Assembly (NCBI GenBank): GCA_002840155.1
Contig: PGZH01000003.1
Span: forward strand, 213,956-277,955
DNA from: Gammaproteobacteria bacterium HGW-Gammaproteobacteria-13
Lineage (GTDB): Bacteria; Pseudomonadota; Gammaproteobacteria; Pseudomonadales; Pseudomonadaceae
Length of the DNA: 64,000 bases
Direction of reading: 5' to 3'
Shown here: in pieces, positions 45,806-53,925 of the stretch
How the letters are laid out: every line of letters begins with the position of its first letter
Position numbering within the stretch: position 1 is the first letter of the stretch
The notes under the pieces: generated by a model
The model's database searches: none
What the model was told of the DNA's origin: nothing
The model's input: only the letters and a program-made list of their open reading frames with translations
Program-made: the position numbers and the translations under genes

Positions 45806-46506
45806 TGCTGTATTTCGAGAACGTTTCCACCTTCTACGGCAAGATCCAGGCGCTGCATGACGTCAACGTCGAAGTCCGTCAGGGTGAGATCGTCACCCTG
45901 ATCGGCGCCAACGGTGCCGGCAAATCGACCCTGCTGATGACCCTCTGCGGCTCGCCCCAGGCGAGCAGTGGCAGCATCCGCTACCAGGGTGAAGAGCTGA
46001 TCGGCCAGGACACCCCGAGCATCATGCGCAAGAGCATTGCTGTGGTGCCGGAAGGTCGTCGGGTGTTCTCCCGCCTGACCGTGGAAGAAAACCTGGTGAT
46101 GGGCGGCTTCTTCGGCAGCAAAGCCGATAATCAGGAGCAACTGGACAAGGTCCTGCACCTGTTCCCGCGCCTGAAGGAACGCTTTGCCCAGCGCGCCGGC
46201 ACTATGTCCGGCGGTGAGCAGCAGATGCTCGCCATCGGCCGCGCACTGATGAGCAAGCCCAAGCTGCTGCTGCTCGATGAGCCGTCGCTGGGTCTGGCGC
46301 CGATCATCATCCAGCAGATCTTCGACATCATCGAACAGCTGCGCAAGGACGGTGTAACGGTGTTCCTGGTCGAGCAGAACGCCAACCAGGCGCTCAAGCT
46401 GGCCGATCGTGGCTATGTCCTGGAGAACGGTCGGATCGTTATGCAAGGCAGCGGGCACGACCTGCTGAACGATCCAAAGGTGCGCGACGCCTACCTCGGC
46501 GGCTAA
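45805..46506 (+). CDS. braG: Branched-chain amino acid ABC ATPase BraG
   Basis: LivF-type ATPase, about 233 residues: [20 protein letters not shown], Walker A GANGAGKSTLLMTLCG, signature TMSGGEQQMLAIGRALM, Walker B LLLLDEPSLGLAP, and VFLVEQNANQALKLADRGYV. I take the ATG at 45805, which overlaps the braF TGA as TGATG; a GTG one codon earlier is possible. Last gene of the operon, followed by a terminator. Confidence 0.95.
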   Translation: MLYFENVSTFYGKIQALHDVNVEVRQGEIVTLIGANGAGKSTLLMTLCGSPQASSGSIRYQGEELIGQDTPSIMRKSIAVVPEGRRVFSRLTVEENLVMGGFFGSKADNQEQLDKVLHLFPRLKERFAQRAGTMSGGEQQMLAIGRALMSKPKLLLLDEPSLGLAPIIIQQIFDIIEQLRKDGVTVFLVEQNANQALKLADRGYVLENGRIVMQGSGHDLLNDPKVRDAYLGG

Positions 46507-46520
46507 GCGCTACCTCGCTG

Positions 46521-46548
46521 AAAAAACCGCTCTTCGGAGCGGTTTTTT
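46521..46548. terminator. Terminator after braG
   Basis: Stem AAAAAACCGCTC/GAGCGGTTTTTT with a TTCG loop, 14 bases after the braG stop. Strong rho-independent signal. Confidence 0.92.
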
Positions 46549-46563
46549 ATAATCCACTGAAAA

Positions 46564-46615
46564 GTAGGATGGGTGATAACCCATCGCTGCGATTGATGGG
46601 TTACCACCCATCCTA
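46564..46615. repeat. Palindromic repeat between braG and pseudouridine synthase-like gene
   Basis: Inverted pair GTAGGATGGGTGATAACCCATC ending ... GATGGGTTACCACCCATCCTAC, giving a stem of about 22 bases with mismatches. Repeats of the GTAGGATGGGT type are common between genes in gamma-proteobacteria. No T tail. Confidence 0.7.
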
Positions 46616-46729
46616 CGCCCCGCTGCACAGCCGACAGATACTTTTATCAACACCGCTCGCCCGATGTTCCGTGCAGCGGGGGCCTGTCCGGTTACAATGG
46701 CGGCCCTTTTTTTGCCGATGACCGCTTTT

Positions 46730-47440
46730 ATGACCGACCCCATTCGCCTGTCCAAACGCCTGATCGAAGTGATTGGCTGTTCGCGCCGCGAGGCCGAACT
46801 CTATATCGAAGGCGGCTGGGTCACGGTGGATGGGGTGGTGGTGGAAGAGCCGCAGTTCAAGGTGGCCGAACAGCGCGTGGAGCTGCTGCCCAATGCAGTC
46901 CTGGCCCCGATCGAGCCGGTCACTCTGCTGCTCAATGTACCCAACGGCCACAACCCGGAACGCGCAGTGGAAGGCATCAGCTCAGCCAGCCACTGGCCGG
47001 AAGACGGCTCAGGAATTCGCCCGCTGAAAGGCCATTTCGCTCGACTGATCAGCTGTGCACCGCTGCAAGCCGGTGCCGATGGCCTGCATGTACTGACCCA
47101 GGACTGGCGCATCGAGCGCAAGCTCAAGGAAGACCTGAGCAAACTGGAACAGGAATATGTGGTCGAAGTCGTCGGCACCTTGAGTGCCAGCCAGCTCAAA
47201 CGCCTGGCTCACGGCCTGACCTTTAACAGCGTGGCATTGCCACCCTGCAAGGTCAGCTGGCAGAACGAAACCCGCCTGCGCTTTGCCCTGAAGAACCCGC
47301 TGCCCGGACAGATCGTGTTTATGTGCAACAGCGTCGACCTCAAGGTGCTGGGCATGAAGCGCATCCGCATCGGCGGCGTGCCCATGGCCAAGGTCCCCGC
47401 AGGCCAGTGGCGCTATCTGGCCGGCAAAGAACGCTTCTAA
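46730..47440 (+). CDS. RsuA/RluF-like pseudouridine synthase, catalytic Asp replaced
   Basis: 236 residues: N-terminal S4 RNA-binding domain (RLSKRLIEVIGCSRREAELYI) and a pseudouridine-synthase C-terminal domain (GGWVTVDG, KLEQEYVVEVVGTL, ALPPCKVSWQNETRLRFAL). In active members the motif GRLDxxxxGLLxLT holds the catalytic Asp; here the aligned stretch is APLQAGADGLHVLTQD with Gln113 at that position. The protein may bind RNA without modifying it. Start at 46730 agrees with the S4 domain. Confidence 0.8.
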   Translation: MTDPIRLSKRLIEVIGCSRREAELYIEGGWVTVDGVVVEEPQFKVAEQRVELLPNAVLAPIEPVTLLLNVPNGHNPERAVEGISSASHWPEDGSGIRPLKGHFARLISCAPLQAGADGLHVLTQDWRIERKLKEDLSKLEQEYVVEVVGTLSASQLKRLAHGLTFNSVALPPCKVSWQNETRLRFALKNPLPGQIVFMCNSVDLKVLGMKRIRIGGVPMAKVPAGQWRYLAGKERF

Positions 47441-47488
47441 TTTTTTAGCTGATGCGTATTGCGCATCAGCCCATTTCAGGACCACCCC

Positions 47489-47950
47489 ATGCTTAATAAC
47501 GACGTACTGCGCAGCCTGCGCTACACCCTCGACATCAGCGACGCGCAGATGGCCGAAATTATCCAGCTCAGCGGCAAGCAGGTCGCCCTCGACGACCTCG
47601 CCGCCATGCTCAAGAAGGAAGACGAAGAAGGCTTTACGCCCTGCGACGACGAGCTGATGGCGCATTTTCTCGATGGACTGGTGTACTTCAAGCGCGGCAA
47701 GGACGACAGCCGCCCGGCTCAGCCGTTCGAGCTGCCGATCACCAACAACATGGTGCTGAAGAAACTGCGCGTGGCCTTCGAGCTGAAGGAAGACGATATG
47801 CACGCGATCATGCAGAGCGTTGACTGCCCGGTGTCCAAGCCGGAGATGAGCGCGCTGTTCCGCAAATTCGGCCACAGCAACTACCGCACCTGCGGCGATC
47901 AGTTTCTGCGCAACTTCCTTAAGGGTCTGACCCTGCGCGTTCGCGGCTAA
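47489..47950 (+). CDS. DUF1456/YehS-family protein
   Basis: About 153 residues, two tandem copies of a ~65-residue helical repeat (MLNNDVLRSLRYTLDISDAQM ... and NNMVLKKLRVAFELKEDDMHAIM), which is the YehS/DUF1456 pattern. Function unknown; the N-termini of both repeats resemble small DNA-binding-like helices. Start at 47489 preceded by CAGGAC. Followed by a hairpin. Confidence 0.85.
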   Translation: MLNNDVLRSLRYTLDISDAQMAEIIQLSGKQVALDDLAAMLKKEDEEGFTPCDDELMAHFLDGLVYFKRGKDDSRPAQPFELPITNNMVLKKLRVAFELKEDDMHAIMQSVDCPVSKPEMSALFRKFGHSNYRTCGDQFLRNFLKGLTLRVRG

Positions 47951-47963
47951 GCCTCCAGCGCCG

Positions 47964-47991
47964 CGCTGCCATGCCTGCCCGCATGGCAGCG
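47964..47991 (+). terminator. Hairpin after yehS-like gene
   Basis: Perfect 11-base stem CGCTGCCATGC/GCATGGCAGCG with a 6-base loop, followed only by TATTTCC. Likely a terminator or RNA end structure, though the T run is poor. Confidence 0.5.
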
Positions 47992-48071
47992 TATTTCCAC
48001 GGGCAATGATGACTGCCATGGCGCGGTCAGATGATTAGGGTAGTGGCACTCATCCGTTAAAAGGATTCGCC

Positions 48072-48842
48072 ATGCACCCCTACTTCAGCCTGCAAGGCCG
48101 CACCGCCCTGGTTACCGGCGGCACCCGCGGCATCGGCAAGATGATCGCCAAAGCCTTTGTCGAAGCTGGCGCCACGGTCTACGTGTGCGCCCGTGATGGC
48201 GAAGCCTGCGCGCAAACTGCGGCCGAGCTGTCAGCCTTTGGCACCTGCCACGGCATCGCCGCCAACCTGGCCAGCGAAGAAGGCGTGCAGGTGTTGGCCG
48301 AGCAGCTGGCCGGCACGATCGACAGCCTGGATATTCTGGTCAATAACGCTGGCACCACTTGGGGCGCACCACTAGAAAGCTATCCGGCCAAGGGCTGGGA
48401 AAAGGTTATGCAGCTCAACGTGACCTCGGTGTTCAGTTGCATCCAGCAATTGCTGCCGCTGCTGCGCAAGGCCGGCAATGCGGCGAGCCCGGCGCGGGTG
48501 ATCAATATCGGTTCGGTCGCCGGCATCACCTCCCACGGCGAAGACGCCTATGCCTATGGCCCGAGCAAGGCGGCGCTGCATCAGCTGTCGCGCATGCTCG
48601 CCCGTGAACTGGTCGGCCAACATATCAACGTCAACGTGATCGCGCCGGGTCGCTTCCCGAGCAAGATGACCCAGTTTATCGCCCAGGACGCGGCCGCCAT
48701 GGCCGAAGACTGCGCACTGATCCCGATGCAGCGCTGGGGCCGTGAAGAAGAAATGGCCGCCCTGGCCATCAGCCTGGCGAGCACCGCCGGGGCTTATATG
48801 ACCGGCGCGATCATCCCCATCGACGGCGGCTTTCACCTCTAG
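48072..48842 (+). CDS. rhlG: SDR beta-ketoacyl reductase, RhlG-like
   Basis: Short-chain dehydrogenase of 256 residues. NADP-binding VTGGTRGIGKMIA, NNAGTTWGAP, catalytic Ser in INIGSVAGI and Tyr-x3-Lys in AYGPSK, ending GAYMTGAIIPIDGGFHL. The start MHPYFSLQGR, the length and the whole pattern recall P. aeruginosa RhlG, a NADPH-dependent 3-ketoacyl reductase implicated in rhamnolipid/PHA lipid supply. No rhl genes adjoin it, so its role in this strain may be general lipid metabolism. Confidence 0.8.
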   Translation: MHPYFSLQGRTALVTGGTRGIGKMIAKAFVEAGATVYVCARDGEACAQTAAELSAFGTCHGIAANLASEEGVQVLAEQLAGTIDSLDILVNNAGTTWGAPLESYPAKGWEKVMQLNVTSVFSCIQQLLPLLRKAGNAASPARVINIGSVAGITSHGEDAYAYGPSKAALHQLSRMLARELVGQHINVNVIAPGRFPSKMTQFIAQDAAAMAEDCALIPMQRWGREEEMAALAISLASTAGAYMTGAIIPIDGGFHL

Positions 48843-48895
48843 TCAGGTTCCATCAGTCAGGTACCATGGCGGCGTTTTCACTCGATCACGCCGCC

Positions 48896-49591
48896 ATGCC
48901 CTACTCCGTTTCCCCCATCGGTTTTGTCCGCTCCTGCTTCAAGGAGAAGTTCGCCATTCCCCGCCAGCCGCAATTGGCCCCGGCGGCCCGTGGCGTACTG
49001 GAGCTGGTCGCGCCCTTCGATAACGGCGATGCGGTGCAGGGATTGGAGCAGGTCAGCCATGTCTGGCTGCTGTTTCTGTTTCACCAGGCGCTGGAAGACA
49101 AGCCGCGGCTCAAGGTGCGCCCGCCGCGCCTGGGCGGCAATCAATCGGTCGGCGTATTCAGCACCCGCGCCACGCACCGGCCCAATGGCATCGGCCAGTC
49201 GGTGGTCAAACTGGACAAGGTCGAAGCGGGCAAACTGTGGCTGTCCGGTATCGACCTGCTCGACGGCACGCCGGTGCTGGATATCAAACCCTACGTGCCC
49301 TATGCCGATAGCGTCGCCGGCGCCTATAACCGCATCGCCGACAGCGCGCCGGCGCTGATCGAAGTGACCTGGCAGGACAGCGCACTGATCCAGGCAACTG
49401 AACATGGGCTGCGCCTGAATGAGCCGCTGGTCGAGTTGATCGAACAATGTTTGGCCCAGGACCCGCGCCCGGCCTACCAGCAACCCAGTCCCGAGCGCCG
49501 TTATGGCGTGCGTTTCTGGGATGTCGAGGTGCACTGGCACTACCCGCAGCCCGGCAGCATTTGCGTGCTGGAAGTCGTACCGGCCGACTGA
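48896..49591 (+). CDS. trmO: tRNA t6A37 methyltransferase TrmO
   Basis: Adds a methyl group to N6-threonylcarbamoyl-adenosine at position 37 of tRNA(Thr). About 231 residues: SPIGFVRSCFKEKFAIPRQ (N-terminal family motif), HVWLLFLFHQ, and the signature RATHRPNGIGQSVVKL, with GTPVLDIKPYVPYADSV and C-terminal GVRFWDVEVHWHY. Start at 48896 (MPYSVSPIG) favoured over an ATG 30 bases earlier. Confidence 0.9.
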   Translation: MPYSVSPIGFVRSCFKEKFAIPRQPQLAPAARGVLELVAPFDNGDAVQGLEQVSHVWLLFLFHQALEDKPRLKVRPPRLGGNQSVGVFSTRATHRPNGIGQSVVKLDKVEAGKLWLSGIDLLDGTPVLDIKPYVPYADSVAGAYNRIADSAPALIEVTWQDSALIQATEHGLRLNEPLVELIEQCLAQDPRPAYQQPSPERRYGVRFWDVEVHWHYPQPGSICVLEVVPAD

Positions 49592-49619
49592 CCCTGGTTA
49601 ACACGCATAGGCTGAGCAG

Positions 49620-49661
49620 CAATTTTGTCTTATATTTACAAGATAAATGTATACAAAATAG
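49620..49661. promoter_or_regulatory. AT-rich operator/promoter region of VOC gene
   Basis: Outer inverted words ATTTTGT (49622-49628) and ACAAAAT enclose an AT-rich stretch with TTGTCT, 17 bases, TGTATA as a possible -35/-10 pair, and ATGTATACAA, which has the look of a GntR-family site. Confidence 0.45.
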
Positions 49662-49671
49662 GACGCTCACC

Positions 49672-50085
49672 ATGCTTGAACGCCCCGGCCGCCTCAACGG
49701 CTTACGCCATATCGCCCTGCTGGTCCCTAACCTGGAAGCCTGCGAACGCTTCTACGTGGATATTCTCGGCATGCAGGTGCTGCACCGCGCCAATGAAGAT
49801 CTGGTCTACCTGACCTGCGGCAACGACAACCTGTCCCTGGGTCGCGCTTCTGTACCCAGCAGCGGCGAGCAGGCGGTGGATCACTATGGCTTTATCGTCG
49901 ACAGCATCGACGAGCTGCACGCCTGGTATGCCTACTTCAAGGCACAAGGCGTGACCCTGCTCGACCGCCCGTTTGCCCATGGCGACGGCGCGCACAGCTT
50001 CCACCTGCTCGACCCCGCCGGAAACAAGGTGCAGCCGATCTACCATCCGGCCGTCTCCGGGCAGCGCTTCAGTCACGTGCAATAA
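49672..50085 (+). CDS. VOC-family (glyoxalase-like) metalloprotein
   Basis: 137 residues with the vicinal-oxygen-chelate fold: NGLRHIALLVPNLEACERFYVDILGM (His metal ligand), VDHYGFIVDSIDELHAWYAYF (second His) and FHLLDPAGNKVQPIYHP (third ligand area Glu/His unclear). Members include glyoxalases, dioxygenases and fosfomycin-type enzymes; the exact reaction is unknown. It has its own AT-rich promoter region. Confidence 0.8.
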   Translation: MLERPGRLNGLRHIALLVPNLEACERFYVDILGMQVLHRANEDLVYLTCGNDNLSLGRASVPSSGEQAVDHYGFIVDSIDELHAWYAYFKAQGVTLLDRPFAHGDGAHSFHLLDPAGNKVQPIYHPAVSGQRFSHVQ

Positions 50086-50277
50086 CGGGCACTACTGCGT
50101 CGAAACGGCGTTCTACACTGAGTAAATCCCGCCAGCAGTGCTCGGCAGAGCTCTGCTGACGGTAAACAGGCGTTCACTGTTCGACGCCTTGGGGTATGGT
50201 GAGTGCAGGGCCATACTGCCAAATCGCCAGTAGGCGGCCCGATAAACCGTCATCACGTATCGACACACTGTGAGCGC

Positions 50278-51612
50278 ATGAAAGCCAGCACCTACGCGCC
50301 GACCGAAAACCTTGTCGATCTGCTGCTCGACGCCATCTGCGTGGTCGACAAACGCGGACGCTTCGTTTTTGTCAGCGCCGCCTGCCAACGCATTTTCGGC
50401 TACAGCGCAGACGAGATGATCGGCCAGGTGATGATCGAAATGGTGCATCCCGAAGACCGCGCGAAAACCCTGCAGGCCGCCAAGGAAGTGATGGCAGGCG
50501 AGCATAAACCGAACTTCGAGAACCGCTACCTGCGCAAGGATGGCAGTACCGTGCATATCCTCTGGTCCGCGCGCTGGTCCGAGGATGATCAGGTGCGGAT
50601 CGCCGTCGCCCACGACATCACCGAGCGTAAACGCAGCGAAGCCCTGCAGACCGCGTTATACGGTATTTCCGAAGCGGCCCATTCGGCCAAGGATCTGCTC
50701 GGGCTGTTTCAGCAGGTGCACCAGATCATTGGCGAACTGTTGCCGACCATCAGCTTTTCCGTGGCGCTGTACGATGAGCAAAACGACGAGCTGAGCTTCC
50801 CTTACCCCGCCGAACAACCGCCGGCAACGACTGCCGATACGCCACTGAATGCCACCACGCTGAGCGCGCAGGTGATTCGCAGCGGCAACACCCTGCTGCT
50901 GCCCAACGCCGGCCAGGCACAAACTGCAACGCCACATAGCTGGCTCGGCGTACCGCTGCGCTCGCACCGCGGAATTATCGGCGCGCTGCTGGTGCAAAGC
51001 AGCGCCTCCACGCGCTACAGCGAGCGTGATCAGGAGCTGCTGCAATTTGTCTCGACCCAGGTGGCCACCGCCATCGAGCGTCAGCAGATGCTCAGCCGCC
51101 TGCAGTTTATGGCGCAGTACGACCAGCTCACCCAACTGCCCAACCGCGAACTGCTGCGCGACCGCCTGCACACGGCCCTGGCCCGCGCGCGCCGCGAGCA
51201 ATCGCAGGTGGCACTGCTGTTTCTCGATCTGGACAAGTTCAAGCAGGTCAATGACAACCTCGGCCACGCCGCTGGCGATCAGCTGCTGCAAGGCGTCGCC
51301 CAGCGTATCCAGCTGTGCCTGCGCGAGGCCGATACCGTGGCGCGCTTTGCCGGTGATGAATTCGTTGTGCTGCTGGAAGACTTCCACTCGGCCGACCACG
51401 CCAGCGTAGTGGCGGAGAAAATCCGCCAGAGCCTCAATCAGCCCTTCGAGCTGTGCGGGCAGAGCCAGACAATCCTGCCGAGCATCGGCATCGCCCTGTA
51501 TCCACAGCACGCCCAGGATGCCCAGCAATTGCTGCAGCATGCCGACAACGCCATGTACCGCGCCAAGCAGAAAGGCGGCAACCGCGCGCACAGCGCCCTT
51601 GAGCTGGAGTAA
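50278..51612 (+). CDS. PAS-GAF-GGDEF diguanylate cyclase
   Basis: About 444 residues: PAS domain (residues ~10-125; IFGYSADEMIGQVMIEMVHPEDR, IAVAHDITERKRSEA), GAF domain (~140-285), GGDEF domain (~290-440) with DQLTQLPNRELL, FLDLDKFKQVNDNLGHAAGD, and active site RFAGDEF. The signature is AGDEF, a variant tolerated in active enzymes; the inhibitory I-site RxxD (READ) is intact five residues ahead. Makes cyclic-di-GMP by family. No membrane segment, so cytoplasmic. The GAF/PAS ligands are unknown. Confidence 0.88.
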   Translation: MKASTYAPTENLVDLLLDAICVVDKRGRFVFVSAACQRIFGYSADEMIGQVMIEMVHPEDRAKTLQAAKEVMAGEHKPNFENRYLRKDGSTVHILWSARWSEDDQVRIAVAHDITERKRSEALQTALYGISEAAHSAKDLLGLFQQVHQIIGELLPTISFSVALYDEQNDELSFPYPAEQPPATTADTPLNATTLSAQVIRSGNTLLLPNAGQAQTATPHSWLGVPLRSHRGIIGALLVQSSASTRYSERDQELLQFVSTQVATAIERQQMLSRLQFMAQYDQLTQLPNRELLRDRLHTALARARREQSQVALLFLDLDKFKQVNDNLGHAAGDQLLQGVAQRIQLCLREADTVARFAGDEFVVLLEDFHSADHASVVAEKIRQSLNQPFELCGQSQTILPSIGIALYPQHAQDAQQLLQHADNAMYRAKQKGGNRAHSALELE

Positions 51613-51620
51613 GCGCACAT

Positions 51621-51647
51621 AAAAAACCCGCCAGTCGGCGGGTTTTT
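51621..51647. terminator. Shared terminator, GGDEF gene/fpr
   Basis: Stem AAAAAACCCGCC/GGCGGGTTTTT with an AGTC loop between two converging genes; usable in both directions. Confidence 0.9.
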
Positions 51648-51660
51648 CACTGCAGCAGGC

Positions 51661-52440
51661 TTACTTCTCGACGAAGGCGCGCTCGATCAAGTAGTCACCC
51701 GGCTCGCGCATACGCGGGGAGATCTTCAGGCCAAACTCGTTGAGCACCTCGCTGGTTTCATCGAGCATGCTCGGGCTGCCGCAGATCATCGCGCGGTCGT
51801 CCTGCGGATTGATCGGCGGCAGGCCGATATCCTCGAACAGCTTGCCGCTGCGCATCAGGTCAGTCAGACGGCCTTGGTTCTCGAACGGCTCGCGGGTCAC
51901 CGTCGGGTAGTAGATCAGCTTGTCCTTCAGCGCATCACCGAAGAATTCATTCTGCGGCAGGTGCTCGGTGATAAATTCGCGGTAGGCCACTTCGTTCACA
52001 TAGCGCACGCCGTGAACCAGAATCACCTTCTCGAAACGCTCGTAGGTTTCCGGGTCCTGAATCACGCTCATAAACGGCGCCAGGCCAGTGCCGGTGCTGA
52101 GCAGGTACAGGTGCTTACCAGGGTTGAGGTCATCCAGCACCAGGGTGCCGGTGGGCTTCTTGCTGATGATCACCTCGTCGCCTTCCTTGAGGTGCTGCAG
52201 CTGCGAGGTCAGCGGGCCATCCGGCACCTTGATGCTGAAGAACTCCAGATGCTCTTCCCAGTTCGGGCTGGCGATGGAATAGGCGCGCATCAGTGGACGA
52301 CCGGTCTCCTGCTGCAGGCCGATCATCACGAACTGGCCATTCTCGAAGCGCAGACCCGGGTCACGGGTGCACTTGAAGCTGAACAGCGTGTCGTTCCAGT
52401 GATGAACGCTGAGAATGCGCTCGGAGTTAAGGTTGCTCAT
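51661..52440 (-). CDS. fpr: Ferredoxin-NADP reductase
   Basis: FAD enzyme moving electrons between NADPH and ferredoxin/flavodoxin or Bfd. The 259-residue protein has FAD motif RPLMRAYSIASPNWEEHLEF, LLSTGTGLAPFMSVIQDPE, VILVHGVRYVNEVAY, and the C-terminal AMICGSPSMLDETSEVLNE with a terminal AFVEK, as in bacterial class FprA reductases. Divergent from a LysR regulator with a 124-base gap. Fpr is the known electron donor of Bfd, encoded 41 kb away in this window. Confidence 0.93.
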   Translation of the reverse strand: MSNLNSERILSVHHWNDTLFSFKCTRDPGLRFENGQFVMIGLQQETGRPLMRAYSIASPNWEEHLEFFSIKVPDGPLTSQLQHLKEGDEVIISKKPTGTLVLDDLNPGKHLYLLSTGTGLAPFMSVIQDPETYERFEKVILVHGVRYVNEVAYREFITEHLPQNEFFGDALKDKLIYYPTVTREPFENQGRLTDLMRSGKLFEDIGLPPINPQDDRAMICGSPSMLDETSEVLNEFGLKISPRMREPGDYLIERAFVEK

Positions 52441-52527
52441 GTGCCGGGGGCTCCGAAGAATGGAATATCAGCTACGCGCCTGTGCGTATTTGCACGGCAT
52501 TGTAATGAGCGGCAGAATATCTGTTAA

Positions 52528-52540
52528 CTTGATTATCAAG
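52528..52540. promoter_or_regulatory. Palindromic LysR-type operator between fpr and finR
   Basis: CTTGATTATCAAG is a perfect 6-1-6 palindrome between the divergent genes, 25 bases before the regulator's ATG. It contains the T-N11-A core of LysR sites and is a candidate FinR site. Confidence 0.6.
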
Positions 52541-52564
52541 ATATAGGTTATCGGTTATATAGAT

Positions 52565-53491
52565 ATGCGATTTACCCTCAGACAACTGCAAGTCTTTGTC
52601 GCCGTGGCCCAGCATGAAAGCGTGTCGCGCGCGGCCGACTCCCTGGCCCTGTCGCAATCGGCCACCAGCACCTCGCTCAGCGAACTGGAGCGTCAGTCCG
52701 ATTGCCAGTTGTTCGACCGCGCCGGTAAACGCCTGTGTCTTAACGCCCTTGGCCTGCAGTTGTTGCCACAAGCGGTGGCGCTGCTCGACCAGGCGAAGGA
52801 AATCGAACGCCTGCTGGGCGGTAAAAGCGGCTACGGCTCGCTGAATGTCGGCGCCACCCTGACGGTAGGCAACTACCTGGCGACCCTGCTGATCGGCAGT
52901 TTTATGCAGCGCCACCCGGAATGCCGGGTCAAATTGCAGGTGCACAACACCGCCTACGTGGTGCAGCAGATCGCCCACTACGAGCTGGATATGGGCATGA
53001 TCGAAGGCGACTGCCAGCACCCGGATATCGAAGTGCAGCCCTGGGTTGAAGATGAGCTGGTGGTGTTCTGCGCGCCGCAACATGCATTGGCGCAGCGCGG
53101 TGAGGCGAGCCTGGAAGAGCTGACGCGTGAGGCGTGGATTCTGCGTGAGCAAGGCTCCGGCACGCGTCTGACCTTCGACCAGGCCATGCGTCACCACCCC
53201 AGCAGCCTGAATATCCGCCTGGAGCTGGAGCACACCGAGGCGATCAAACGCGCGGTGGAGTCAGGCCTGGGCATTGGCTGCATTTCCCGCCTGGCGCTGC
53301 GCGATGCGTTTCGTCGCGGCAGCCTGGTGGCGGTGGAAACCCCCGAGCTGGATCTGCGTCGGCAGTTCTACTTTATCTGGCACAAGCAGAAGTACCAGAC
53401 CGCCGCCATGCGTGAATTTATCGAACTGTGCCGCGCCCTGACCGCTGGCGTGACGCGCAGCGATCAGATCGTGCTACCGACTATCGCCTGA
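52565..53491 (+). CDS. finR: LysR-family regulator, FinR-like
   Basis: 308 residues: N-terminal helix-turn-helix MRFTLRQLQVFVAVAQHESVSRAADSLALSQSATSTSLSEL with the rest of the wHTH, then a LysR effector domain (GSLNVGATLTVGNYLATLLIG...). Divergent to fpr, as finR is in P. putida and P. aeruginosa, where FinR activates fpr under superoxide and other stress. The position and family support the name; the sequence alone cannot. Confidence 0.8.
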   Translation: MRFTLRQLQVFVAVAQHESVSRAADSLALSQSATSTSLSELERQSDCQLFDRAGKRLCLNALGLQLLPQAVALLDQAKEIERLLGGKSGYGSLNVGATLTVGNYLATLLIGSFMQRHPECRVKLQVHNTAYVVQQIAHYELDMGMIEGDCQHPDIEVQPWVEDELVVFCAPQHALAQRGEASLEELTREAWILREQGSGTRLTFDQAMRHHPSSLNIRLELEHTEAIKRAVESGLGIGCISRLALRDAFRRGSLVAVETPELDLRRQFYFIWHKQKYQTAAMREFIELCRALTAGVTRSDQIVLPTIA

Positions 53492-53500
53492 AACTGCGGA

Positions 53501-53866
53501 TTAACCGAGCAGGATAATCGCCCACACCAGAGCAATCAGGCTGAGAGCGGTGAACTGCGCGGCGCTGCCCATGTCCTTGGCATTCTTCGACAGCGGATGC
53601 AGCTCCAGCGAGATGCGGTCGATGGCCGCCTCCACCGCCGAATTGAGCAACTCGACAATCAGCGCCAGCAGACACACCGCAACCATCAAAGCGCGCTCGA
53701 CACGGCTGACATCCAGGTAGAACGCCAAAGGCACTAGCAGCAGGTTGATCAGCAGCAGCTGACGAAAGGCGGCTTCACCGGTAAAGGCGGCGCGCAGGCC
53801 GGCCAGGGAATAACCGGTGGCATTGAGAATACGTTTAAGGCCGGTCTGGCCTTTGAATGGCGACAT
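53501..53866 (-). CDS. dgkA: Diacylglycerol kinase DgkA
   Basis: Small membrane kinase recycling diacylglycerol to phosphatidic acid. About 121 residues, three transmembrane helices, with RILNATGYSLAGLRAAFTGEAAFRQ (N-terminal amphipathic helix and helix 1), LIVELLNSAVEAAIDRIS (catalytic Glu region) and SKNAKDMGSAAQFTAL. All DgkA hallmarks present. Start at 53866 chosen; ATGs slightly upstream exist. Precedes erdR on the same strand but is separated by 60 bases. Confidence 0.93.
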   Translation of the reverse strand: MSPFKGQTGLKRILNATGYSLAGLRAAFTGEAAFRQLLLINLLLVPLAFYLDVSRVERALMVAVCLLALIVELLNSAVEAAIDRISLELHPLSKNAKDMGSAAQFTALSLIALVWAIILLG

Positions 53867-53925
53867 CATTACAACCATATGCGAGAAAGCCCGGCAGGCT
53901 ACGCCAAGCCCGGGAGAAAAGCACT

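Noticed and set aside
51350-51367. Degenerate GGDEF (AGDEF) taken as inactive enzyme
   Set aside because: AGDEF occurs in active cyclases and the other catalytic and I-site residues are present, so inactivity should not be assumed.
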